The position numbers were made by a program, and so were the translations under genes. A stretch of 64,000 nt of DNA, taken from positions 806,001-870,000 of the forward strand of contig NZ_JASNWE010000003.1 in NCBI RefSeq assembly GCF_030283145.1, given 5' to 3'. Source of the stretch: Actinomadura xylanilytica (GTDB lineage: Bacteria > Actinomycetota > Actinomycetes > Streptosporangiales > Streptosporangiaceae). Below, in pieces: positions 23,248-31,418 of this stretch. The first letter of the stretch is position 1, and each line of letters begins with the position of its first letter. The notes beneath the pieces were generated by a model that had not been told where the DNA came from, ran no database searches, and saw nothing but the letters and a program-made list of their open reading frames with translations.

Positions 23248-25898
23248 GCGCATGGGATGAGGTCCGGGCCGGCATCGAGGCCGGCGACGCCCAGGGCGTC
23301 GGGGAGCTGGTCCGCGGGCTCGGCGACGACGCCCGCCGGGCCGTCGCCAAGGAGCTCCCGGCGTACCTGCGGGCCCGCGTGGCCGAGACCGGCCGGGGCG
23401 GGCTCGGCGACCGTGTGGCGCAGTCGCTGCTGGTCGCGGGGGCCTGCACCATCGGCGGCGCCGCGGCGGCGGCGACCTGGCTGTGCCGCTCCGACCTGCG
23501 CCCGTGGGGGCAGGGCCGGGACGAGCGGGCCGCCCTCCAGGTCCGCGAGGCCACCCGCGGCCGGCCCGCCGAGTGGCGCGCCGACGTCGCCCGCCGGGTC
23601 GCCGGGCGCATCCGTCCGTCCGGCGACCTCTGGGACTCGGGCCTGCTCTGGCACATCGCGGCGGAGCTGGCCCGCGAGGGCGGCTTCGAGCCCCCACTCT
23701 CGGACGGTTTCGTCTTCGGGTGGGTGGCGCTGGGCGGACCGCCCGTGCGGCTCCGCGACGACCCGTTCCTCGACGCGCTGCTCCCGAGGCTGTTCGAGGC
23801 CGACGGCGTGGGCACGGCGCTCACCAGCCCGGGAGCGGGCGTCGGGTCCCCCGCCTACTGGACGACCGAGCTGGCCGCGCTCGCGCGCGAAGGCCGCGTC
23901 GACCGCAAGGTGCTGCTGGACGGCTGCGTCAGCCGGTTCCTGCGCGGCGGCACCGCCCGTGAACTGCGCTCGTTCGTCCGGCTGCACGACGCGCTGGAGC
24001 CCACCGCCGACGAGGCCGCGGACCGGACCCGCGACCACGTGCGGCTCCTCCCGGCCGCGCCGCCGGTGGTGGCCGAGGCCGCGCTGCGCGAGGTGGTCCG
24101 CGCCGACGAGGCCGGACGGCTCGACGCCGGCCTGTTCGACGAGGCCGCGGGCGCGCTGCTGTTCCGTCCGGAGAAGAAGCTCCTGCGCGCCGCGCTGACC
24201 TGGCTGGGCCGCACGGCCCGCAGGCGCGACCGGGTCGGCGCGACGCTCCGCGCCGTGACCGTCCTGTTCGCCTCCGACGCGGCCGACCTGAGCGAACGCG
24301 CCGTGAAGCTGGCGGTGCGGTACGCGGCCGAGGCCGATGACGGCGTGCGGGAGGCCGTCCGCGACGCCGCGTCCGAGCTGCCGTCCGACCAGCGCGAGCT
24401 GATCGCGGCGGCGTTCGGCGCGGTCGCGGCGCCCGCCGTCCCGTCCAGCCCGTCCGGCCCGCCGCCGTTCGAGCCGCGCGAGCTGCCCGCGCCGATCGGC
24501 TCGGCGGCCGGGCTGACCGAGGAGTTCCTCGCCGCGCTGCACGGCGAGGACGACCGGCCCGGCATCGAGCGGCTGCTGGCCGGCCTGGTCGAGCTGGCCT
24601 ACCGCGACCCGGACGGGACCCGCGGGGCGCTCGAGCGGGCCGCCCCCGACATCACGCCCTGGCTGGGGCACGGCGGGCAGATGAACTCGTACTCGCCGCG
24701 CGTGTGGGCGGCCTTCTGCGCGCAGGCGCTGCTCTCTGGGTCCCGGGTCAAGGTGTTCCACCCCGCGGCGGCGTTCCGCCGGGGCGACGCCTGGCTTCGC
24801 GACCGGCCTCGCGAGCCGCTCCTGCACCGGTTCCTGGTCTGGCGGATGCGCGAGATCGCGGGGGCGGTCGGACGGGTTCCGGCGCTGCTGGCGACCCCGA
24901 CGGCGGCGAGCGGCCACGTCGATCCAGGGGAGCTCGTCGACCGCCTCGAACGGCTGGAGGCGGCGGGGGTCCGGCCCGGCGCCGCCGACCTCGCCCAGGC
25001 GCTGCTGCGCGTCCCGCGCGTTGTCGACGCCGGGGCCGTGACGCGGGCCGGGCGCCTGTCCTCCAAGGAGGGACGGGCCGTGGCCTCCTGGCTTGCCGCG
25101 GGCGGGCTCGCCGATCCGGCCGTCGAGTGCGAGTCGCTGACGCTGCCCCGCGCCGACGTCCCGCTTTCGGGGACGAACGAGCCGACCCACCAAACGTCCG
25201 TCCTGCCCACGGTCACCGTGCCGGACGGCGTGCCCCGCGACATCGCGCGGCTCTGGGGCCTCCCCGAGTCGGGGCCCTGGACGCGCATCCCCCGGAGCCG
25301 CTTCTGGGGCAAGACCACCTGGTGGCCTGGGTCGCTACCGTCCCACACCGAGGTCGCCGCGGCGCACCTGCTGCCGTACAGCCCCGAGTGGGGCGACGAC
25401 CGCTGGGACCAGGGCGAGGTCCTGCTCGGGCTCGCCGAGACCGACGGTCCTACGGGGGCGGCCACCGCGACGGTGCTGGCGCACGGGCTGTCCTCGCGGC
25501 ACACCGGTGACCGCGCCGGCGCCACCGACGCGCTCCTGGCGTTCTGCGGGCGCGGGCGGCTCCCGTCCGCCGAGCTCGGCGCCGCCGTCGCCACGCTCTC
25601 CGCGCAGGGCACGGTCAAGATCAACCGGGTGACGCAGGCGCTCGGCGCCGCCGCCGAGGCCGGTGCGCACGGCGCCGTCCACACCGTCGTCGCCGCCGCA
25701 CTGCCCGGCCTGCTGCCCGCACCGGGCGCACGCCCCGCGGCGGGGCTGGCCGATCTGCTCGCCCTGGGCACCCGCACGGCGGAGGCCACCGGCGCGCGCG
25801 GCGTCGTCGCGGGCCTGGCCGAGGTCGCCGGACGCGGCGGATCCGGCCGCCTGGCGAAGGAGGCCGGGCGGCTGCACCGGACGCTGGCTCCCGGCTGA
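23244..25898 (+). CDS. DUF6493-like partner of SWIM protein
   Basis: An 884-residue protein without signal or membrane segments, made largely of alanine-rich helices that look like HEAT/ARM-type repeats (for example EATRGRPAEWRADVARRVAG and RAALTWLGRTARRRDRVGAT). It matches the size and position of DUF6493 proteins encoded immediately after SWIM genes in actinobacteria. No enzymatic motif is visible. The ATG overlaps the SWIM stop codon by four bases. Because the pair is coupled, a joint scaffold/recognition role is inferred; the process served is unknown. Confidence 0.75.
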   Translation: MSAWDEVRAGIEAGDAQGVGELVRGLGDDARRAVAKELPAYLRARVAETGRGGLGDRVAQSLLVAGACTIGGAAAAATWLCRSDLRPWGQGRDERAALQVREATRGRPAEWRADVARRVAGRIRPSGDLWDSGLLWHIAAELAREGGFEPPLSDGFVFGWVALGGPPVRLRDDPFLDALLPRLFEADGVGTALTSPGAGVGSPAYWTTELAALAREGRVDRKVLLDGCVSRFLRGGTARELRSFVRLHDALEPTADEAADRTRDHVRLLPAAPPVVAEAALREVVRADEAGRLDAGLFDEAAGALLFRPEKKLLRAALTWLGRTARRRDRVGATLRAVTVLFASDAADLSERAVKLAVRYAAEADDGVREAVRDAASELPSDQRELIAAAFGAVAAPAVPSSPSGPPPFEPRELPAPIGSAAGLTEEFLAALHGEDDRPGIERLLAGLVELAYRDPDGTRGALERAAPDITPWLGHGGQMNSYSPRVWAAFCAQALLSGSRVKVFHPAAAFRRGDAWLRDRPREPLLHRFLVWRMREIAGAVGRVPALLATPTAASGHVDPGELVDRLERLEAAGVRPGAADLAQALLRVPRVVDAGAVTRAGRLSSKEGRAVASWLAAGGLADPAVECESLTLPRADVPLSGTNEPTHQTSVLPTVTVPDGVPRDIARLWGLPESGPWTRIPRSRFWGKTTWWPGSLPSHTEVAAAHLLPYSPEWGDDRWDQGEVLLGLAETDGPTGAATATVLAHGLSSRHTGDRAGATDALLAFCGRGRLPSAELGAAVATLSAQGTVKINRVTQALGAAAEAGAHGAVHTVVAAALPGLLPAPGARPAAGLADLLALGTRTAEATGARGVVAGLAEVAGRGGSGRLAKEAGRLHRTLAPG

Positions 25899-26017
25899 GC
25901 GGCCTCTCCCCCGTCCTCACGCGGGGCCGGTCCTGGCGCGCAACCGGGCCGTACCCGCCGGTGTTCGACCGGAGTGACGCACCGGCGTGCCAGGCTGGTC
26001 CGGCGAAAGGAGTCCTG

Positions 26018-26560
26018 ATGACCGAAACCCTCGCCTTCGGCGCGGTCGACACCGTGCTCGGGCGGCTGCTGGTCGGCGCGACCGAGACCGGGGTCGCCAT
26101 GCTCACGTTCCGCGACACCCCCGGGGCCCGCGACCGCGCGGCCAAGCGGACAGGCCTCCCCGTCGTCGCCGACCCGGCCCGGCTGGCCCCCGCGCTCGAC
26201 CGGCTCACCGCCTACTTCGGCGGCGACGAGGGCCCGTTCGGCCTCCCGATCGACTGGCGGCTCACGGCAGAGGTGAACCGCCAGGTGCTGGCCACGCTCT
26301 ACGCGTCTGTCCCGTACGGCAAGGTCGTGACCTACGGCCAGCTCGGCGACCGCAGCGGCACCGGCGTGCACGCCCAGGTCATCGGGCAGGTGATGGGCGG
26401 CAACCCGATCCCGCTCATCGTGCCGTGCCACCGCGTCGTCGCCTCCAACGGCCTCGGCGGCTACAGCGGCGGCACCGGCGTCGAGGTCAAGCGCTGGCTG
26501 CTCACCCTGGAGGGCGCGCTCCCCGCCACCCTCGACTGGGACCCCGCCCAGGGACCGTGA
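26018..26560 (+). CDS. ogt: Methylated-DNA--[protein]-cysteine S-methyltransferase
   Basis: A 180-residue suicide repair protein that transfers O6-alkyl groups from guanine to its own cysteine. The active-site motif PCHRV is present with the acceptor Cys137, followed by the conserved asparagine-glycine segment SNGLGGYSGG. The helix-turn-helix that flips the damaged base covers about residues 103-130 (VVTYGQLGDRSG). The ATG at 26018 has AAAGGAG in front. An AdaA-type domain is absent, so it is of the Ogt class. It precedes the tetR gene at 26620 by 59 bp. Confidence 0.93.
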   Translation: MTETLAFGAVDTVLGRLLVGATETGVAMLTFRDTPGARDRAAKRTGLPVVADPARLAPALDRLTAYFGGDEGPFGLPIDWRLTAEVNRQVLATLYASVPYGKVVTYGQLGDRSGTGVHAQVIGQVMGGNPIPLIVPCHRVVASNGLGGYSGGTGVEVKRWLLTLEGALPATLDWDPAQGP

Positions 26561-26619
26561 CCGGTCCGGGCCGGCTCGGAGCACATGCCGACATTCCGTG
26601 GCGAACGTAGGATGGGCCG

Positions 26620-27225
26620 GTGCCGAGAATCTCCGAGCCCACGGTCGCCGCGCACCGCGCCCGCCAGCTTCGCACCCTCCTCGACACCGCCCGCGCGCTG
26701 GTGGCCGAGGAGGGCATCGAGGCGCTGTCGCTGGCCGCGCTCGCGCGCCGGGTCGGGCTGTCCCGGCCCAGCCTGTACGAGTACTTCCGGTCCAAGGACG
26801 ATCTGGTCGCCGCCATCGTCGAGGAGGAGCTGCCGCGCTGGGCGTCGATGGTCGAGCGGACGCTGGCCGGTCCCCCCGGCCTGGTCGCCAAGATCGACGC
26901 CTACGTCCGCGCGCAGCTGGAGCTGATGACCGACGGCCGGCACGCCGCCGCCGTGGCCCTGGTCGAGCACGCCCTGGCCGAACCGGCCCGCGAGCGGATC
27001 CGCGACGGGCACGCGCAGCTTCTGCGTCCCCTGGTCACCGCGCTCGCCGCCGAAGGCGTCGCCGATCCGGAGCTGCGCGCCGAGCTGATCCAGGGCATCG
27101 TCGACGCCGCCGCCCGCATCGCCCAGCGCCGCCCGGCGGGCGCCGAGACCGTCATCCGCGCCGCGATCGCCCAGGCCGTCGGCGGCCTGACCCAGCCAGC
27201 GCCCGCGGCTCCCGGCCACCGCTGA
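26620..27225 (+). CDS. TetR family transcriptional regulator
   Basis: A 201-residue TetR protein with the DNA-binding domain at residues ~15-60 (LAALARRVGLSRPSLYEYFR). The C-terminal half resembles the TetR group that senses hydrophobic ligands. The GTG at 26620 begins the family-typical N-terminus but has only a weak ribosome binding site. It is convergent with the SDR gene at 27275. The target is unknown: candidates are the upstream ogt, itself, or the SDR. Confidence 0.87.
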   Translation: MPRISEPTVAAHRARQLRTLLDTARALVAEEGIEALSLAALARRVGLSRPSLYEYFRSKDDLVAAIVEEELPRWASMVERTLAGPPGLVAKIDAYVRAQLELMTDGRHAAAVALVEHALAEPARERIRDGHAQLLRPLVTALAAEGVADPELRAELIQGIVDAAARIAQRRPAGAETVIRAAIAQAVGGLTQPAPAAPGHR

Positions 27226-27274
27226 GCCGGCCGCCGGACGTGCCCGGTACGCCCGGTCAGCCCTGCGCGCGGAC

Positions 27275-28192
27275 TCAGCCCCGCGCGGGGATCTCGTAGA
27301 TGACGCCGGTGAGGTCCTCGGAGACCTGCCAGAGGCGGCGGCCCAGTTCCGGACGGGCGGCCTTCGGGGGCGTGGCGACCTTCACGGGGCTGCCGCGGTA
27401 CTGGAAGAGGCGCGGCCCGTAGCAGGCGCCGTCCTGGACGTCGGGGGCGGTGGCGGCGTAGAGCGAGGGCAGGGCGCCCATGGCGGCCGACTGCGCGATC
27501 ACCAGGTTGCCGAAGCCGGTCGCCCGTTCCATCAGCTTGCTGCCCTGCATCCTCGGGCCGGCCTGCTGGAGGTTGGTGGCGGCGAAGCCCGGGTGGGCGG
27601 CGACGCTGGTCAGCCCGGCGGCGCGGCGGGCGAGCTCCTTGGCGAACACCAGGTTGGCCAGCTTCGCCTGGGCGTAGGCGCCCCACTTCTGGTAGCGGCG
27701 CTCGCCCTGGAGATCGTCGAACCGGAGCCGCCCGGTCCAGGCGAACCCGCTGGTGAGGGTGACGACGCGCGGCGCGGAGGCGGCGCGGAGCGCGGGCATC
27801 AGCAGCCCGGTGAGCGCGAAGTGACCGAGGTGGTTGGTGCCGAACTGCATCTCGAAGCCGTCGGCGGTGGTGCGGTGCGGCAGGGCCATGACGCCCGCGT
27901 TGTTGACCAGGAGGTCGAGCGGGCGGCCCGCGTGCCTGCCCGCGAACTCGCGCACCGACGCCAGGTCGGCGAGGTCGAGGGAGTCGAGGACGAGGTCGCC
28001 GTCCGGGACGGCCGCCGCGATGCGGTCGCGGGCGGCCCGGCCGCGTTCGGCGCTGCGGCAGGCCAGCACGACCTCGGCGCCGTGCCGGGCGAGCTGCAAC
28101 GCGGTGTGGTAGCCGAGGCCGCTGTTGGCGCCGGTGACGATGGCCCGCCGCCCGCGCAGGTCGGAAATGTCGTCTGCCGTCCAGCCGGGCAT
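27275..28192 (-). CDS. Short-chain dehydrogenase/reductase
   Basis: A 305-residue SDR oxidoreductase. The cofactor motif TGANSGLG (residues 20-27), the NNAG motif, the catalytic serine (LTSGFAW) and the Tyr-x-x-x-Lys pair (YAQAK) are intact. The preference for NADP(H) is suggested by the arginine in ACRSAERG. It resembles the retinol/protochlorophyllide-dehydrogenase-like group annotated in many actinomycetes; the substrate is unknown. GGAGG precedes the ATG at 28192. Confidence 0.9.
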   Translation of the reverse strand: MPGWTADDISDLRGRRAIVTGANSGLGYHTALQLARHGAEVVLACRSAERGRAARDRIAAAVPDGDLVLDSLDLADLASVREFAGRHAGRPLDLLVNNAGVMALPHRTTADGFEMQFGTNHLGHFALTGLLMPALRAASAPRVVTLTSGFAWTGRLRFDDLQGERRYQKWGAYAQAKLANLVFAKELARRAAGLTSVAAHPGFAATNLQQAGPRMQGSKLMERATGFGNLVIAQSAAMGALPSLYAATAPDVQDGACYGPRLFQYRGSPVKVATPPKAARPELGRRLWQVSEDLTGVIYEIPARG

Positions 28193-28340
28193 GCGCGCCT
28201 CCCGCGTCCTCGCTCGGAGCACTCAAGTTAGACGCATCGTCGAATGACGACAACCGCCCCGCCCGGCCCGGCGAGATCGCCCGCTGTGATCTGCGCCACG
28301 TCCGGCGGGACGCGCCCGGAGGCGCGGCCCGCGCGGCCGT

Positions 28341-28829
28341 TCAGGCGGGGAGGTGCCGCTCGATGGCGCCGACGACCTCGGCCGACTCGGGCTCGGTGGC
28401 CGGCGCGAAGCGCACCGCCACCGTCCCGTCGGGGGCGATCAGGAACTTCTCGAAGTTCCACCGGATGTCACCGGTGTGCCCCTCGGCGTCCGGCGTACCG
28501 ACCAGGCCCTGGTACAGGGCGTGCCGGGCGTCCCCGTTGACCTCGACCTTCTCGGTGAGCGGGAAGGTCACCCCGTAGGTCGCCGAGCAGAACTCGGCGA
28601 TCTCGTCGGCGCTGCCCGGCTCCTGGCCGAGGAACTGGTTGCAGGGCACGCCGAGCACGGTGAAGCCGCGCCCGGCGTAGGTCTCCTGGAGGCGCTCCAG
28701 ACCGGAGTACTGCGGGGTGAGACCGCACTTGGACGCGACGTTGACGACGAGAACGGCCTTGCCCCGGTACTGCGCCAGGTCCGCGCTTCCGCCGCGCAGA
28801 CCCGCGATTTCTACGTCAAAGATGGACAT
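28341..28829 (-). CDS. Glutathione peroxidase-like thiol peroxidase
   Basis: A 162-residue peroxidase of the GPX family. The catalytic tetrad is present: Cys35 (NVASKCGLT), Gln69 (CNQFLGQEPG), Trp124 and Asn125 (RWNFEKFL). The second cysteine at 81 (EFCSATYG) matches the resolving cysteine of thioredoxin-dependent members, so reduction by thioredoxin (or mycothiol-linked systems) is more likely than by glutathione, which actinomycetes lack. Cytoplasmic defence against hydroperoxides. The ATG at 28829 gives the standard family N-terminus. Confidence 0.94.
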   Translation of the reverse strand: MSIFDVEIAGLRGGSADLAQYRGKAVLVVNVASKCGLTPQYSGLERLQETYAGRGFTVLGVPCNQFLGQEPGSADEIAEFCSATYGVTFPLTEKVEVNGDARHALYQGLVGTPDAEGHTGDIRWNFEKFLIAPDGTVAVRFAPATEPESAEVVGAIERHLPA

Positions 28830-28888
28830 CTCCCGATCTTAGGAGATCGGCGCTGCCCCACCCCGACCGGCACCGTGCCGGCACCGCC

Positions 28889-28914
28889 GGCTCCGGGGGA
28901 CGGTCCCCGGAGCC
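28889..28914. terminator. Terminator after first 51-residue peptide gene
   Basis: A perfect 10-bp stem GGCTCCGGGG / CCCCGGAGCC with a six-base loop lies 16 bp past the stop codon of the minus-strand gene ending at 28931. Confidence 0.7.
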
Positions 28915-28930
28915 CGCGGCCGGCCCGGGA

Positions 28931-29086
28931 TCAGGTGCCCAAGGCGTTCACGAACGAGGCAAGCTGGTTGCCGGCGTTGGCAAGCTGGTCGAAGGCGTTG
29001 TTCACAACGCCCGCAGCGTCCCGTGGTGAACTCAACAAGTAGAAGATGACGAAGGCGATGGCAACGTAGCGGAGGTTCTTCTTCAT
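28931..29086 (-). CDS. 51-residue single-span membrane peptide, copy 1
   Basis: The product is 51 residues: a lysine-rich cap (MKKNLRY), one membrane helix (VAIAFVIFYLLSS) and an amphipathic tail ending LASFVNALGT. It is paralogous to the gene at 29263-29418: identical length, same K-cap, AIAFV helix, S-x-P-x-x-AA turn and FV-A-L/I end. It has its own terminator. The ATG at 29086 gives the exact paralogue N-terminus, although the ribosome binding site is weak; a start at 29134 would add 16 unrelated residues. The role is unknown; candidates include a small regulator of a membrane complex or a toxin-like peptide. Confidence 0.65.
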   Translation of the reverse strand: MKKNLRYVAIAFVIFYLLSSPRDAAGVVNNAFDQLANAGNQLASFVNALGT

Positions 29087-29215
29087 CGGAACGCCGTCCC
29101 TGTAGTAGCCGCGCGACACACTGACCCGATCCAATTGTGCCCATCTCCGGGTCCTCGCAAAGCGCGATTTTACTGTGACGGCGAAGGAAGTTTCTGATCA
29201 CCCCGGACGCGCGAG

Positions 29216-29245
29216 GGCCCCGCACCCGGGTCCAGGTACGGGGCC
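29216..29245. terminator. Terminator after second 51-residue peptide gene
   Basis: A 7-bp stem GGCCCCG (29216-29222) / CGGGGCC (29239-29245) lies 18 bp beyond the minus-strand stop codon at 29263. Confidence 0.55.
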
Positions 29246-29262
29246 TGCGACGACTCCCCCGG

Positions 29263-29418
29263 TCAGGGGATCGCGCTCACGAACTGTGACATCGATTCGG
29301 CCGCGTTCCCGAGACCGCCCAGGGCGCTGTTGAAGAGGCTGGCCGCCGCCTCGGGCCTGCTGATGACGTACCAGGCCACGAAGGCGATCGTCGCCAGCTT
29401 CACATGCTTCTTGTTCAC
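29263..29418 (-). CDS. 51-residue single-span membrane peptide, copy 2
   Basis: The GTG at 29418, preceded by GTGGGGGAC, opens a 51-residue frame: MNKKHVKLATIAFVAWYVIS, then RPEAAASLFNSALGGLGNAA and ESMSQFVSAIP. It aligns without gaps with the neighbouring peptide, sharing the lysine cap, the AIAFV helix core, P-x-x-AA, N-x-A, L-x-NA and S/A-x-FV-x-A. The tail is a glycine/alanine-rich amphipathic helix. Two adjacent, separately terminated copies argue for a real family rather than chance. Confidence 0.65.
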   Translation of the reverse strand: MNKKHVKLATIAFVAWYVISRPEAAASLFNSALGGLGNAAESMSQFVSAIP

Positions 29419-29544
29419 GTCCCCCACCCTCTGCGCTCAGTTGCCTACCTAGAGTGTTTCCCCAGGACGGGCAGGTGGAGATCAACAGGGCGCAAAGAGC
29501 CGGTCAGGCCGGACCCGGCCGGGCGCCGCCCCTGGCGGACGTGG

Positions 29545-29722
29545 CCTAGACCTGTCTCAAAGTGCCTCGGCCGTCGGCGAGCGCGTTATCTGGCGGGTGG
29601 GGCGAAGCCGGAGGCGAGCCCCACCGGCCAGATCGCGAAGCGATGTCGCGCTCGCCCAAGCCAGGTCGGCGTCCGAGCCGCCAGGCGAGGACGCCGGGCC
29701 GGGCTTTTAGAAACGGTCTAGG
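29545..29722. mobile_element. MITE-like element, IS5-type
   Basis: The ends are CCTAGACC (29545-29552) and GGTCTAGG (29715-29722), and the similarity continues inward as an imperfect inverted repeat of ~18 bp (TGTCTCAAAG against the complement of CTTTTAGAAAC). CTAG occurs at both ends, the target duplication expected for the IS5 group. There is no transposase. Inside are nested inverted repeats: GCGAGCGCG / CGCGCTCGC, and ATCTGGCGGGTGGGGC against its complement with one mismatch. The right end supplies the stop codon of the 104-residue gene. Family assignment is by inspection only. Confidence 0.6.
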
Positions 29723-30032
29723 AGGCGGCGTCGGGGTCGGAGTCAGAGGCGCGCTCGCCGGTGAGGTAGTCGAGGTACACCGGGCGGAGGGCGTCGGCGA
29801 GCTCGCCCTCCCCCGCGTGCGTGAACTCCTGGAGGAGGGACAGACCGTGCAGCAGGTCGAACTCGGCCCGGTCGGTCTCACCGGTCGCGGCGGCGGCGGC
29901 CGGGATCGAGCGCAGCAGCTCCCAGAGGAAGGCCGCGTCGTGCCGGTCCCGGGCCAGCCGCACCGCCCGGTCGTGCAGCTCCCGGGACGACAGGTTCTCC
30001 AGCTCGGCGCCATCAGGCGTCACGTCGGACAT
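29718..30032 (-). CDS. Conserved hypothetical protein, C-terminus set by MITE
   Basis: A 104-residue soluble, acidic, mostly helical protein starting MSDVTPDGAELENLSSRELH. Codon use is that of a real gene and the length fits small actinobacterial helical proteins. No motif is recognised. The TAG stop lies inside the terminal CCTAGACC of the adjacent MITE-like element, so the original protein may have been a few residues longer. It follows the LCP gene on the same strand, with a terminator between them. Confidence 0.6.
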   Translation of the reverse strand: MSDVTPDGAELENLSSRELHDRAVRLARDRHDAAFLWELLRSIPAAAAATGETDRAEFDLLHGLSLLQEFTHAGEGELADALRPVYLDYLTGERASDSDPDAAS

Positions 30033-30043
30033 ACTTCGACTCT

Positions 30044-30092
30044 AACCGCGCGCCGGGGGACGCGCGCGCACCGCCGTCCCCCGCGCGCGGTT
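30044..30092. terminator. Terminator after LCP gene
   Basis: Arms 30044-30062 and 30075-30092 form a 17-bp GC-rich stem with one bulged base (core CGGGGGACG / CGTCCCCC). The stem abuts the LCP stop codon. Confidence 0.65.
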
Positions 30093-31225
30093 CAGTTGGT
30101 GACGACGTCCTTGGGGACCTCGGTGTCGCCCTTGAGCGCGCCGAAGAGCTGGGACGCCTTGGTCTTGTCCCAGGTGATGTACGAGCCCGCCGCCGCCGAG
30201 GAGCCGGTGCCCCCGATCGGGACGGTGGTCGTGACCCCGTCGCCGCCGGTGACGCCGCGCATGGCCCACATCATCCGCGCCAGGTCGTAGAGGTGGTCGC
30301 CGTCGTCGACGGTGAAGTTGCTGGTGGCGTTGAGCGCCATCGGGACACCGCGGAACGGGTTGAGCAGCACCCCCGGGCCCGCGGCCTTCTTCATCAGCGC
30401 GCCGAAGAACTGCCGCTGGTGCTCCACCCGGTCGAGATCGGCGCGGGCGGACGCGCGGGTGCGGACGTAGCCGAGGGCCTGGCCGCCGGTCAGGTTCTGG
30501 CAGCCCGGCTGGAGGTTCAGGCCGGCCTTGTGGTCCTTCATCGGCTTCTTGACGCAGATCTCGACGCCGCCGATGGAGTCGACCACGCCGACGAAACCGC
30601 CGAAGCCGACCTCGGCGTAGTGGTCGATGTGCACGCCGGTGGCCTTCTCCAGGGTCTGCACCAGCAGCTTGGGCCCGCCGAACGCGAACGCGGCGTTGAG
30701 CTTGTTGGAGCCGTGCCCGGGGATCGGGACGTAGGAGTCGCGCGGCAGGCTGACCAGGGTGGTGCCGCCGCTGCCGTAGTGCATCAACATCATCGAGTCG
30801 GTCCGGCGGCCGGCCGCCTGGCCGGTGGCGAACTGCTTGCGCTGGTCCTTGGTCAGCCCCTCACGGCTGTCGGACCCGACGATGAGCCAGTTCGTCCCGG
30901 GGGTGTCGGCGATCCGCCCGGTGTAGTCCTCCAGGACCGCCTCGCGCTTGAGCCGGGAGTCGAGGTAGAAGTAGCCGCCGACGACCACCACGAGCAGGAC
31001 CGCCACCAGGGCCGCCAGCACCCGTGGCCAGCGGCGCCGCCGGCGACGCGGGTAGGGGCGCTCGTGGCCGTGGGAGTCGCTCCCGTAGCCGCCGAGCTGG
31101 TCCCCCTCCTCGTACGAGTCCCGTTCGTAGGCGTGCGGGTGCTCCGCCGATGCGGAATCGTGCCTGCTTCGCGCCACGCGGTCGTCCTCCTGTCGTGCCC
31201 GGCCGTCCGGCCAGCCGTCGGTCAT
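30092..31225 (-). CDS. LytR-CpsA-Psr (LCP) family cell-wall glycopolymer ligase
   Basis: A 377-residue type II membrane protein. The N-terminal ~65 residues are hydrophilic and end in RRRRRR, followed by one membrane helix (VLAALVAVLLVVVVGGYF). The extracytoplasmic LCP domain has the family motifs: GTNWLIVGSDSREG, RTDSMMLMHY, SLPRDSYVPIPGHGSNKLNA and the C-terminal R-x-R-x-x-x-D motif (RTRASARADLDRVEHQRQFF). These enzymes transfer undecaprenyl-linked polymers to peptidoglycan; in mycolata they attach arabinogalactan, elsewhere teichoic acids. The ATG at 31225 is used. Confidence 0.93.
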   Translation of the reverse strand: MTDGWPDGRARQEDDRVARSRHDSASAEHPHAYERDSYEEGDQLGGYGSDSHGHERPYPRRRRRRWPRVLAALVAVLLVVVVGGYFYLDSRLKREAVLEDYTGRIADTPGTNWLIVGSDSREGLTKDQRKQFATGQAAGRRTDSMMLMHYGSGGTTLVSLPRDSYVPIPGHGSNKLNAAFAFGGPKLLVQTLEKATGVHIDHYAEVGFGGFVGVVDSIGGVEICVKKPMKDHKAGLNLQPGCQNLTGGQALGYVRTRASARADLDRVEHQRQFFGALMKKAAGPGVLLNPFRGVPMALNATSNFTVDDGDHLYDLARMMWAMRGVTGGDGVTTTVPIGGTGSSAAAGSYITWDKTKASQLFGALKGDTEVPKDVVTN

Positions 31226-31418
31226 GCGTAGACCCTAGACAACCCAAGGGGCGGCGCGCGTCCATCCACCGCATGATTGTCCACAACTCCAAATCACCAC
31301 GCTATGTGACAGACGCGGCACTCGAAGTCCCCCAAACGTCGCAGGTTGCCGCCGGGTGGTAGTACGAGCGCACGAGGAGCGTGGACGAGAGCACGGACGG
31401 GCCCGGCGGCGGCCCCGG

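Noticed and set aside
27226..27274. Terminator between convergent tetR and SDR genes
   Set aside because: Only short imperfect GC repeats are present, with no stem longer than about six base pairs.
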